Source of the DNA: Methanofollis sp. UBA420
GTDB lineage: Archaea; Halobacteriota; Methanomicrobia; Methanomicrobiales; Methanofollaceae
Direction of reading: 5' to 3'
Assembly (NCBI RefSeq): GCF_002498315.1
Contig: NZ_DAGX01000002.1
Span: forward strand, 686,067-750,066
Length of the DNA: 64,000 nucleotides
Shown one piece after another: positions 1-8,287 of this stretch. A program made the translations under genes and the position numbers. Position 1 is the first letter of the stretch, and every line of letters starts with the position of its first letter. The notes beneath the pieces were generated by a model. That model was not told the origin of the DNA and did no database searches. It saw nothing but the letters and a program-made list of their open reading frames with translations.

Positions 1-2680
1 ACGCGTACCCGGCCTCTCCGGCCTCTGTCAGTTCCACGCCGGTGACAGGCGGCATACCCACGCTGCACAGCGGGGCCCTGTCATAGGCGCCGTCGGCCAC
101 CGCGAAGGGAGTCCGCGAGTACCCGGTCTCCGAGACGGCGGTGTCCGACCACCCGGTGCCGGTCGCGTTCGTCCAGTAGTTCCCCGCGATATACTTCCCG
201 AGGACGATGTTCCGTCCCGACATATCGGTCGGGGCGATGTTCCAGGTGTAGGAGGCGGGCGCCGTGCCGGCGACATAGGTCGGGGCACAGAAGAGGTTGT
301 TGTAGACCTGACCGCTCCCGCCATCGACGGCGAGGGCCGTCGCCTCCGACCGGACAATGTTTCCGGCGAGCGTCGCCGTGCCCGTCCACGCGGACGGAAC
401 GGCGATGCCGGTGGCCGTCGCTGTCACCGTGTTCGACGCGACGGAGACGGCCTCCGCGTCGCGGGCGACCTCGATGCCTGTCGGGGCTTCGACCGTGTTG
501 CGGGAGATGGTGCCGCTTCCCCTGATGCCGACCGCCTTCGCGGTCACCGGGTTGTCGGTGACGGTCGCCGCGCCGGTGTATATGCCGTACAGGGCGCTGC
601 CTGTGACGGTGTTCCCTGCGATGACGATCTCCGTCCCGGTGACATTGATGCCGACATCGCCGTTTTTGACCTGGCAGTTTTTAACGACGATATTCGACCG
701 GCCTTCGGCGAAGATGCCGGTCTTGCCCGGTGTCTTCGCGCCGACATACATGGTGAGGTATCCGCCGTCCAGCGTGACGTCGTCCGAGGCGATGATCACC
801 GGTTTGACATGGGCAGAGCCGGTGAACCAGTACTCGCCGGGCGCGGTGATCGTGTAGGTCATGGTGGCCCGGTCGTACGTGTAGCCGCTTCCTCCCGTGA
901 TCTTCAACTCGCCGCCGCCCGACTCCGAGATGCCGCAGAGGGGCATGGTGTCGTACACGCCCGACCCGGCGACGACCTCGAATGCCTCCTTGCCGAAGCC
1001 CTTGACCGAGGAGTGGGCATCAGAGTACCCGCTCGCGCCGTCGGTCGAACCCCACCAGTTGCCCGCGGTCCATTCCCCGCCGACAATGTTTCTCGCAAAG
1101 ACCGGGGTCTCCGCATTCCACGCGTACTTCTCGATTGCCGCCGTCGTGACGTCGGGGTGGACGTAAGACGAGGTGTTGAAGGCGTTGTTGTAGATCCGGG
1201 ACGACCCGATCTGGCCGCCGGTGAGGGAGAGTGCCGGGCCGTCGGCACTGATGCGGTTCTCCGTCATGGTGAGGGCCGATACCGAGTTCAGTCTCAGGCC
1301 TGCGGTGGCGCTCGTGCCGGCGATCGTGTTGTTCCTGATGACGCTCTTCGAACCAGTCTTTGACCCTGAATTCATGGCAACGATGCCATAGCCCTCGGCC
1401 GCGGAGACGCCGCAGCCGGAGACCTGGTTGTCGGCGAGAGTCAGGTCGGAGAACCCTCCGCTCAGGAAGATGCCGCAGCCGCCTTTGACGCAGTCGATGC
1501 CCGAGTCGGAGACGCGGTTGCCCGTGACCTCGGCGCCGGCGACAGACTGGATGCCGTAGCCCATGGGACTCTCCCGACCGCACCCGGTGACGACGTTGTC
1601 CCTGACAGACCCGTCTTCAGTCCTGATGCCGAAACCGAACGAGAGGTCGCTCTCTCCGTTGCTGAAACCGCTGTCGGTGACGGTGTTCTTCTCGATCGTC
1701 GTGCCGGCCATCCCGAAGATGCCGTTCCCGATGTTCTCGCCGCCGGCGCCGACGGTCTTGCCGCAGTCGGTGACCGTGTTGCCGGAGATGATGCCGCCCT
1801 GGGCAAAGATGCCGGTGCCGGAGACCTCCTCCGCGCCCGAGGTGGTGACCTTGCCGCAGTCGGTGACCGTGTTGCCGGAGACGACGAGGCCGGTCTTCAC
1901 ATAGATGCCGTACGACCCCGTGCGCCCGTCGCGGCTCTCGGCGATCTGAGCGCACCTGGTCACGGTGTTGTCCGAGACGCTGCCGTCATAGCCCATGGCC
2001 AGTATCCCGTAACTTCCCGGCCCCGGGGTCGTGCTGATCGCGGGGTTGCCGCAGTCAGTCACCGTGTTCGAGGTGACGACGACCTTCTGGGACGCCGCGT
2101 AGATGCCCTGGCACTCGGTGCTCTTCAGGGAGGTGATGGGTTCGTCGCCGCAGCCGTAAACGACGTTGTTGCGGATCGTGGTGGTCCGGAATGCTTCGGA
2201 GCGGATGCCAGGGCCGCGAAACCCGGTGATGTTCCCGAAGTTCTCGATGGTCGCACTGCCCGTGCCGTCCGTGACCTGCACGCCGTATGTCTGGCCGGCG
2301 GCATGGTCGGGGTCGGGCCTGAGGATATGCCCGTTGCCGTTCAGCACAACGCTCCCGTCGACCGCGACCTGGAACGTCCCGGAGACGTCCTCCTGCAGGG
2401 TGTACGTGCCGGGGACGGTGATCGTGCAGACGCCGTCCACGAATGCTTCCTGCGTGATATCTGACGGGGTGACGGCGAGGGCCGAGATGCCGTCCTCAGA
2501 TGTTATTTCCGTGTCATTGCCGCCGGGAGTGACGGTCCCGACGATGTCTGTATCTTCGCCAGGGATTCCGGCGCCCGATGCGTTCTCGTTTCCCTGCATT
2601 CCTTCTGCCGCCGCACCGGGCATGCAGCAGAGTACCATTGCCGCCACAATGAGCAGCACCATCCATCGCATAGTTTTCAT
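1..2680 (-). CDS. NosD-type right-handed beta-helix surface protein, C-terminus cut by window edge
   Basis: The reverse strand reads open without a stop from an ATG at 2680 to the left edge (893 codons), so the gene is truncated by the window. Residues 1-25 form a signal peptide (charged MKTMRW, hydrophobic core, Ala-rich end). The body consists of many short parallel-beta-helix turns, including at least four with the sequence NTVTDCG (around 2060, 1870, 1780 and elsewhere). There are two similar modules. Each ends in a NosD-like closing motif (GNWWG..DG..YSD near 1045; GNYW..ATG.GWSD near 175) followed by a Pro-Leu-Cys strand. Such proteins are secreted or S-layer-associated in methanogens; a polysaccharide-binding or structural role is inference. 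No catalytic residues are recognised. The start is fixed by the signal peptide. Confidence 0.85.
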   Translation of the reverse strand, partial: MKTMRWMVLLIVAAMVLCCMPGAAAEGMQGNENASGAGIPGEDTDIVGTVTPGGNDTEITSEDGISALAVTPSDITQEAFVDGVCTITVPGTYTLQEDVSGTFQVAVDGSVVLNGNGHILRPDPDHAAGQTYGVQVTDGTGSATIENFGNITGFRGPGIRSEAFRTTTIRNNVVYGCGDEPITSLKSTECQGIYAASQKVVVTSNTVTDCGNPAISTTPGPGSYGILAMGYDGSVSDNTVTRCAQIAESRDGRTGSYGIYVKTGLVVSGNTVTDCGKVTTSGAEEVSGTGIFAQGGIISGNTVTDCGKTVGAGGENIGNGIFGMAGTTIEKNTVTDSGFSNGESDLSFGFGIRTEDGSVRDNVVTGCGRESPMGYGIQSVAGAEVTGNRVSDSGIDCVKGGCGIFLSGGFSDLTLADNQVSGCGVSAAEGYGIVAMNSGSKTGSKSVIRNNTIAGTSATAGLRLNSVSALTMTENRISADGPALSLTGGQIGSSRIYNNAFNTSSYVHPDVTTAAIEKYAWNAETPVFARNIVGGEWTAGNWWGSTDGASGYSDAHSSVKGFGKEAFEVVAGSGVYDTMPLCGISESGGGELKITGGSGYTYDRATMTYTITAPGEYWFTGSAHVKPVIIASDDVTLDGGYLTMYVGAKTPGKTGIFAEGRSNIVVKNCQVKNGDVGINVTGTEIVIAGNTVTGSALYGIYTGAATVTDNPVTAKAVGIRGSGTISRNTVEAPTGIEVARDAEAVSVASNTVTATATGIAVPSAWTGTATLAGNIVRSEATALAVDGGSGQVYNNLFCAPTYVAGTAPASYTWNIAPTDMSGRNIVLGKYIAGNYWTNATGTGWSDTAVSETGYSRTPFAVADGAYDRAPLCSVGMPPVTGVELTEAGEAGYA

Positions 2681-2775
2681 CGAACCACGATCCGTCGTAC
2701 AGGGTACACGATATCACCCGAACGGGCAACCGTGTAACCAGATAATAATTTTCATGATAAAGGTAACACGCGGTT

Positions 2776-2787
2776 CGATATATAATG
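2776..2787 (-). promoter_or_regulatory. TATA box of the beta-helix protein gene
   Basis: On the reverse strand this reads CATTATATATCG in an AT-rich stretch between two GC-rich genes. Transcription would start about 25 bases downstream (near 2755), giving a leader of about 75 nt before the ATG at 2680. Inference from archaeal promoter spacing. Confidence 0.5.
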
Positions 2788-2933
2788 TATAGTTTCAAAT
2801 CACGTATCCGTGACCCGAGGAAAACATATTACGCCATACCAGGACTGTCGAAGAAAGAAAGCACGAATAAAACGTTTAAAATAATTATGTGCGGCGAAGA
2901 GTCTGGCTGAGGCGGCGGATCAGTACCGTGCCG

Positions 2934-2941
2934 AAAAAAAA
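2934..2941 (-). terminator. Oligo-T terminator after the S8 protease gene
   Basis: An A8 run on the plus strand (T8 in the transcript) lies about 30 bases past the protease stop. This is the usual archaeal intrinsic termination signal. Confidence 0.45.
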
Positions 2942-2971
2942 GAGTGCGCGGCCCCTGCCGCGCCACCGGTT

Positions 2972-5095
2972 TTACCTGCCTGGCGGCACCACCACGCCCA
3001 CATACAGGTCAGAGATGTACGTCGCATCCGCGAGGTCGACGACACCGTAGGGTTCGGCATAATCGGCACGGAGGTCGGGTTCGGAGGCCGCGTCCCGTGC
3101 ACAGCTGTACACATAGGCGACATCCCCGATGTCGGCCTCGACACCGTTGCCATTGAGGTCCGGCGTCGTTATCGACGGCAGGGTCGCCCGTGCCATCAGG
3201 ACGGCACGGGAGGCGTTGACCCTCCCGCCTGAGGATATTTTCCCGTCAAGAGAGGGGATCCTGTCCACCGAGTCGATCAGGATCTGTCTGGTCTCTTCCG
3301 CGGTCAGACTCCGGTTCACCGACTTGATCAGCCCCGCAGTCCCCGAGACCATGGGCGTCGCCATGGACGTGCCGCTGTAGAACGCATACCCCTCTTCGGG
3401 GTCTGTATAGCGGGTGATCGTGAAACTGTCCAGCCAGGCAAAACTGCCCGGGTTTTTGGAATAATACAGGTACCCGATGTACAGGGGGTCGCCGACGAGC
3501 ATCGTGCCATACCTGTCCAGACCGACGACCCGGGAGACGATCTTCCCGTGCGAACTCCCGGTGACGACGTCGGCGATGTAACAACTCTCATTGTGGATCA
3601 TGTCGTCATAGGACGGATAATTTCTGAAGTCGGTGGTGGAGACAAGGACCTGAAGTTTGTCCGTCCCCTCCCTGAGGGCGTACGCGGTGACGAACTCCAG
3701 CGCGGTGTCCTCGAGGTCGGTGAACGGCGTGTCGGAGTACGTCAACGACACGTTCACGCCGGAGACGCCCAGGGCGTACCTGTCCGTCCCGCCCATGTAC
3801 CCCCCGCTCCAGTTGTCGCTCTCCAGATAGGAGAGCACATTCCAGGCGGCCGCCGACGACTCGGTGATATCGTCCTGATATGCCGCGGACCATACGGGGA
3901 CGGTGGAGAGGATGCCGACGCCCGGCGCCGCGACATGGACGCTGATCTTGCCGTAATTAGAGAAGATGGCAGGGTCGTCCCTGTTGTCGAGTGCGGCGAC
4001 GGAGAGCACGTTCGGGCTGTTGTAGTTCGCCGGGTACATCGGGAAGGCGTCGTTGTCGGTGCCGTCATTGCCCGCGGCGCAGACGACCAGCGCCGACGAG
4101 GCCCGGATCGCATCCCTGTACGCCTCGCTCCCTTCGGCACCGCCGAACGAACAACTGATGACGTCGGCCCCCATCGCGGTCGCGTACTTGATGGCGGCGA
4201 TGGAGTGATAGACCGTGCCGTACCCCTGCGTGTCGAGCACACGGACGGGCATGACCTTCGCCTCCCACATCACGCCGACAACGCCGGCGGTGTCGTTCCC
4301 GACGCCGGCAATGGTACCGGCACAGTGGGTCCCGTGCCCGTTGAAGTCCATCGGGTCGTTGTCAGAGTCGACAAAGTCCCAGCCGCGGATATCGTCGACA
4401 TAGCCGTTGCCGTCGTCGTCGATACCGTTGCCCGGGATCTCCCCGGCGTTTGTCCAGATGTTCGCCGCAAGGTCGGCGTGGGTGTACATGACCCCGCTGT
4501 CGACGACCGCGATTGTAACGTCGGACGACCCGGTGGTGATGTTCCAGGCGGCGGGGACGCTCATGTCGGCGCCCGGCGTCCCGGCCTGGTTATTGTAGTA
4601 GGCCAGCATGCCATCGAAGCTCTGGCCGTCCTGCAGGACCTGGCCGGTGTTCTTCATGCCCCACAACTTCTCGAAGTAGGGATCGTCCGGTTCTTTCAGG
4701 GCGTGCACGTAATAGTTCGGCTCGGCATATTCGACACTGGAGAGACCGGTGTAGTAGGCGACGGCCTCGTCGACGGAGACGCCGTCGGGAAGTTCCACGA
4801 CCTGCATGCCGGGGACGAGGTCGCTCAGGTCCTCGGCCACGTCCGCACCGAGGGCGGCGTGGGCGTTTGCCGATGCCGAACAGAGGGCCGGGCCGTCTCC
4901 TGCCCCGTCGGCAAACCGTACGATGACGGTGTCGGGTTCGTACAGGGACGCGTCGGGCACGACCTCGCCGCCGAAGCCCGAGCCCTGGACCAGAGGGACG
5001 ACAGACAGCAGGCAGAGGACTGCCAGGAAGGCATGAAATCCCCTGAATTTTCTGAGGGGAGTATGAAAAATCATATTTGAGATATTGGAATGCAT
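2972..5095 (-). CDS. Secreted subtilisin-like serine protease (S8) with dockerin-like C-terminus
   Basis: 707 aa. A signal peptide (about residues 18-38, ending VQGSG) is followed by an inhibitor-I9-like propeptide (about 50-130, with DTVIVRF and VEYAEPNY). The catalytic domain carries Asp199 (VVDSG), His254 (GHGTHCAG), oxyanion Asn343 (AAGND) and Ser577 (GTSMATP). About 180 residues sit between the APGVGI strand and the catalytic Ser, where S8 enzymes without inserts have only a few tens, so a beta-rich insert is present. The last 65 residues have a dockerin-like Ca-binding repeat (DLNGNG..ADIGD) and a degenerate second copy (GVVDLADATYISDLY). It should act outside the cell on proteins. A TATA-like GATTATATG lies near 5125-5135, implying a very short leader. 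The target is unknown. Confidence 0.92.
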   Translation of the reverse strand: MHSNISNMIFHTPLRKFRGFHAFLAVLCLLSVVPLVQGSGFGGEVVPDASLYEPDTVIVRFADGAGDGPALCSASANAHAALGADVAEDLSDLVPGMQVVELPDGVSVDEAVAYYTGLSSVEYAEPNYYVHALKEPDDPYFEKLWGMKNTGQVLQDGQSFDGMLAYYNNQAGTPGADMSVPAAWNITTGSSDVTIAVVDSGVMYTHADLAANIWTNAGEIPGNGIDDDGNGYVDDIRGWDFVDSDNDPMDFNGHGTHCAGTIAGVGNDTAGVVGVMWEAKVMPVRVLDTQGYGTVYHSIAAIKYATAMGADVISCSFGGAEGSEAYRDAIRASSALVVCAAGNDGTDNDAFPMYPANYNSPNVLSVAALDNRDDPAIFSNYGKISVHVAAPGVGILSTVPVWSAAYQDDITESSAAAWNVLSYLESDNWSGGYMGGTDRYALGVSGVNVSLTYSDTPFTDLEDTALEFVTAYALREGTDKLQVLVSTTDFRNYPSYDDMIHNESCYIADVVTGSSHGKIVSRVVGLDRYGTMLVGDPLYIGYLYYSKNPGSFAWLDSFTITRYTDPEEGYAFYSGTSMATPMVSGTAGLIKSVNRSLTAEETRQILIDSVDRIPSLDGKISSGGRVNASRAVLMARATLPSITTPDLNGNGVEADIGDVAYVYSCARDAASEPDLRADYAEPYGVVDLADATYISDLYVGVVVPPGR

Positions 5096-5268
5096 AATAC
5101 CGGTTAATCAGGTGGGAGGCATTCACATATAATCGTTCTTTTTTCACACGACCTATTACTTAAAGTGCAATATGTATTATGCGGGAGTGTGCGCAGGTCT
5201 GCCAGGAAAAAGAATGTCGACAGAAAAGGATGGAGACTATCACCGAAAATTAGGGGGGCGGGACTTTT

Positions 5269-6555
5269 TCACTTCTTCTCCCACTTATACAGTTCCTGCA
5301 CCTGCGCGAGGGTGCTCCCGCGTGCGATCTCCGCCCGCACCCGCTCCTCCATCTTCTTCACCTCGAGGGCGCGGCGGGCGATCTCGTAGGCCCGCTCCTT
5401 CGGGATGACGACGGCGCCGCTCTCGTCCGCGATGATCCAGTCGCCCGGCCTGACCTGCTGGCCGCAGCAGGCGATCTCGGCGTTGATCTCGCCGAAGCCC
5501 TTCGCCTCCCCGGCGTTCGGGACGCAGGCGCGGGCGAAGAGGGGGTACTGCATCGCCCTGATGTCGTCGACGTCGCGGACGGCGCCGTCGATGATGACGC
5601 CGGTGACGCCCCGGTTCTGTGCCGAGTGGGTGGCGAGTTCGCCCCAGGGGGCGACATGGGTCCGGCCGTCGTTGTTGATCACCAGGACGTCGCCGGGTCT
5701 GCAGAGGTCGATCGCCTCCACGGGTTTGGCCCAGTCGCCCGCGAAGGTCTGGACCGTCACCGCGGGGCCGACGGCCTTCACGCCCCTGGTGAGGGGGACG
5801 AGGCCGTTCATCGCACCTTTCCGGTGCATGGCGTCGGTGACGTTCGGGGCCGAGACCTGCATCAGGATCGCCCTGATCTCCTCGTCAGGGGAGGCCCTCT
5901 TCGCGGGGGCGAGGGAGGGGTCGTCCAGGGCCGCCCGGATCGTCCGTGCCGATCCTTCGACGTCCCCGGACTTGACGATCCAGCCGCCGACGATGACGAT
6001 CTCGGCACCGGCACGCACGCACTCGGCCGCGGTCGCGGCGTCGAGGCCGCCGGCCACCGCGAGGGGGAGGGAGACCGACCCGGCAAGGGTGCGGAGGAGG
6101 TCGACGGAACTTTTGCCGAGCATCTGCTGGTCGATCCCGACGTGGGCGTTGACGATGTCGACGCCGAGGACTTCGAGGTCCTTCGCCCGCCCCACGGGGT
6201 CGGCGACATGGATCAGGTCGGCCATGATCTTCACGCCGTACAGGCGTGCGGCCCGGACGCACTCGGCGATGACCGAGTCGTCGGCGTCGGCGAGGACGCA
6301 GACGATGTTCGCCCCGGCCTTGGCCGCCATCTCGACCTCCAGCGTGCCGGTGTCGGCGATCTTCATGTCCGCGACGATCACCTGGTGGGGGAAGGCGCTG
6401 CGGAGTTCGCGCACCGCCGCCATCCCCTCGCTCTTGATCAGAGGGGTGCCCACCTCGATCCAGTCGGCGCCGCCCGCAACCGCTTCCCTCGCGATCAGGG
6501 CGGCCCGGTGCAGTTCGAGGATATCGAGCGCCACCTGGAGCGTCGGACGTGTCAT
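5269..6555 (-). CDS. hps: Bifunctional 3-hexulose-6-phosphate synthase / RraA-like protein
   Basis: 428 aa from the ATG at 6555; an upstream extension to 6732 is open but looks non-coding. Residues 1-210 are a KGPDC/HPS TIM barrel: EVGTPLIKSEG, then Asp63-Lys65-Asp68 (VADMKIADTG), and GGLDAATAAECV near the phosphate site. Residues 225-428 are RraA/HMG-aldolase-like (GDVLVINNDG, GVIIDGAVRDVDDI, PGDWIIADESGAVVIP). In methanogens Hps runs in the formaldehyde-releasing direction, making ribulose-5-phosphate from hexulose phosphate for nucleotide synthesis. The role of the fused RraA domain is not established. A TTAAG-type element near 6580-6590 suggests a nearly leaderless transcript. Confidence 0.92.
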   Translation of the reverse strand: MTRPTLQVALDILELHRAALIAREAVAGGADWIEVGTPLIKSEGMAAVRELRSAFPHQVIVADMKIADTGTLEVEMAAKAGANIVCVLADADDSVIAECVRAARLYGVKIMADLIHVADPVGRAKDLEVLGVDIVNAHVGIDQQMLGKSSVDLLRTLAGSVSLPLAVAGGLDAATAAECVRAGAEIVIVGGWIVKSGDVEGSARTIRAALDDPSLAPAKRASPDEEIRAILMQVSAPNVTDAMHRKGAMNGLVPLTRGVKAVGPAVTVQTFAGDWAKPVEAIDLCRPGDVLVINNDGRTHVAPWGELATHSAQNRGVTGVIIDGAVRDVDDIRAMQYPLFARACVPNAGEAKGFGEINAEIACCGQQVRPGDWIIADESGAVVIPKERAYEIARRALEVKKMEERVRAEIARGSTLAQVQELYKWEKK

Positions 6556-6670
6556 GCCTGAAAATGGGGGCGCGAAGGTGTTAAGGCTTACTTTTGCCGG
6601 GACACGGGAAGCGTCACCAATAAGAGGCAGCCCCGTAAACCAGTAGAAGAGAACACTTCGAGGAATGGTC

Positions 6671-7420
6671 ATGATCAAACTCGTCCTATTACGGCATGGT
6701 GAGAGTGTCTGGAACAGGGAAAACCGGTTCACCGGGTGGACCGACGTCGACCTCTCGGAAAAAGGGGTGGAGGAGGCGCACGAGGCTGGCCGCGTCCTGC
6801 GGGAGGAGGGCTACACCTTCGACTGCGCCTTCACCTCGGTCCTGAAGAGGGCGATCCGCACACTCTGGATCGTCCTCGACGAGACCGACCTGATGTGGAT
6901 CCCGGTGACGCGCTCCTGGCGGCTGAACGAGCGCCACTACGGCGCCCTCCAGGGCCTGAACAAGGCCGAGATGGCAGCGAAGTTCGGCGACGAGCAGGTC
7001 TTCATCTGGCGGCGGAGTTATGCGACGCAGCCGCCGGCGCTCGAACGGGACGACGAACGCCACCCGGTCCACGACCGCCGGTACGCGGCGATCCCTGAGG
7101 CCGCGGCCACGGGGACCGAGTGCCTGAAGGACACGGTCGGGCGTTTCCTCCCGTACTGGGAGAAAGAGATCGTCCCGGCCCTGAAGGCGGGGAAGAGGGT
7201 GCTCATCGCCGCCCACGGGAACTCTCTCCGGGCCCTGGTGAAGCACCTCGACGCCATCCCCGACGACGAGATCGCGCAACTGAACATCCCGACAGGCATC
7301 CCTCTCGTCTACGAACTCGACGACGACCTGACGCCCCTGCGCCACTACTACCTCGGCGACCCGGCGAAGGTGAAGGCGGCGATCGAGGGCGTCAAGAAGC
7401 AGGGGACGGCAAAGAAATAA
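6671..7420 (+). CDS. gpmA: 2,3-bisphosphoglycerate-dependent phosphoglycerate mutase
   Basis: 249 aa, normal length for dPGM. It interconverts 3- and 2-phosphoglycerate in the cytoplasm. The RHGES motif puts the phosphohistidine at His9. NRENRFTGW, the ERHYGALQG substrate loop and the second catalytic His (AAHGNSLRALVKHLD) are all present. The ATG at 6671 is chosen over 6665 because GAGG at 6660-6663 then lies 7 bases upstream. It is divergent from hps, and their promoters share a 115-bp gap. Many archaea use the cofactor-independent enzyme, so the dPGM type suggests old acquisition from bacteria, as seen in some methanogens. Confidence 0.95.
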   Translation: MIKLVLLRHGESVWNRENRFTGWTDVDLSEKGVEEAHEAGRVLREEGYTFDCAFTSVLKRAIRTLWIVLDETDLMWIPVTRSWRLNERHYGALQGLNKAEMAAKFGDEQVFIWRRSYATQPPALERDDERHPVHDRRYAAIPEAAATGTECLKDTVGRFLPYWEKEIVPALKAGKRVLIAAHGNSLRALVKHLDAIPDDEIAQLNIPTGIPLVYELDDDLTPLRHYYLGDPAKVKAAIEGVKKQGTAKK

Positions 7421-7426
7421 TTTCTC

Positions 7427-7433
7427 TTTTTTT
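7427..7433 (+). terminator. Oligo-T terminator of gpmA
   Basis: TTTCTC followed by a T7 run directly after the stop codon, fitting archaeal termination. The rest of the gap to 7577 shows no gene. Confidence 0.55.
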
Positions 7434-7577
7434 CGGTCCTGCCGGAACCACCCGACAGGTCAAAAAGATCCGGACGTCCCCGACCTCAGTCGGGGGAGGG
7501 GTCGCATGAATAGTATAGGGTATCAAAAAAGGGGTCCCGGTGGTGTTCCTGAGATCCCCACACAAAGGACGTGCCAC

Positions 7578-8117
7578 CTATGCCAGCTGGTATTGCCGCT
7601 GAATGAGCTGCATCCCCCCGTCCTCAAGGAAGTTGTCCAGGAATATGTTCTGCACAAGTTCCCAGCCCTCCAGTTCCGTCTCCTCCTTTTCGGTCGGGAA
7701 GTAGAGCCAGAGGCGTTCTTTTCCCACCCTGAAGAGACAGAACCGTCGTCCTTCCTTGTAGAAGGTGACAAGGCCTTTCCCGGTTCTGTTGAGCGGCGAC
7801 ACCACAGGATCATACCCCACGGTGAAGGTGACGCCGCCGCCCAGGGCGAGCGTCCGGTCGAAGAGGTCGAGAGCAATTTTCCGGTAAACCGGGCTCTCCG
7901 GGAGCTCCACCCTCCCTTCGAAGTCAGATGAGTCGCGTGAGTGGATGCCGGCGTCATAGGCCTCATAGAAATCGAGCAGACGCTCGATCACATCGGAGAA
8001 GGAGTCCCGCACCGTGCCGAGGGCCTTGAGGCGGGCGTACTCCTGTTCCCTGACGCGGACCGTCCTCGTCTCCATCGCCCGTCCGGCCGCTACCTGTTCG
8101 ATTGCCGATTCAGTCAT
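7578..8117 (-). CDS. VapB/RHH-like DNA-binding protein with a larger C-terminal domain
   Basis: 179 aa from the ATG at 8117 (GGGGG about 10 bases upstream). The N-terminal 50 residues (TRTVRVREQEYARLKALG, then DSFSDVIERLLDFYE) match the ribbon-helix-helix arrangement of archaeal VapB-type antitoxins: a beta strand, then two helices. About 110 further residues, beta-rich with many aromatic residues (RRFCLFRVGKERLWLYFPTE), are not recognised. Archaeal VapB antitoxins usually have about 70-90 residues and lie beside a PIN toxin. Here no toxin gene is adjacent. It may be a regulator rather than an antitoxin. Function uncertain. Confidence 0.7.
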   Translation of the reverse strand: MTESAIEQVAAGRAMETRTVRVREQEYARLKALGTVRDSFSDVIERLLDFYEAYDAGIHSRDSSDFEGRVELPESPVYRKIALDLFDRTLALGGGVTFTVGYDPVVSPLNRTGKGLVTFYKEGRRFCLFRVGKERLWLYFPTEKEETELEGWELVQNIFLDNFLEDGGMQLIQRQYQLA

Positions 8118-8265
8118 AGAGTTTTTCCCCCTTGCACCGAAGTGCATCCCCATCTCTGTGCACAAATAATAAAAATGTATCGAAACGTATGAACAATAAA
8201 CACGATGCGATCGCTGCGTAATACTCTGGCGGCGGCACAGGGAGAAGAGAGGTCACGACAGGGAC

Positions 8266-8273
8266 AAAAAAAA
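8266..8273 (-). terminator. Oligo-T terminator after the diamide synthase gene
   Basis: An A8 run on the plus strand, 15 bases beyond the stop of the gene ending at 8288; reads as T8 in the transcript. Confidence 0.45.
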
Positions 8274-8287
8274 GGGAGGAAAAACTT

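Noticed and set aside
3548..5080. 510-codon frame opposite the protease
   Set aside because: Val/Gly/Arg/Asp-rich shadow; catalytic triad lies on the other strand.
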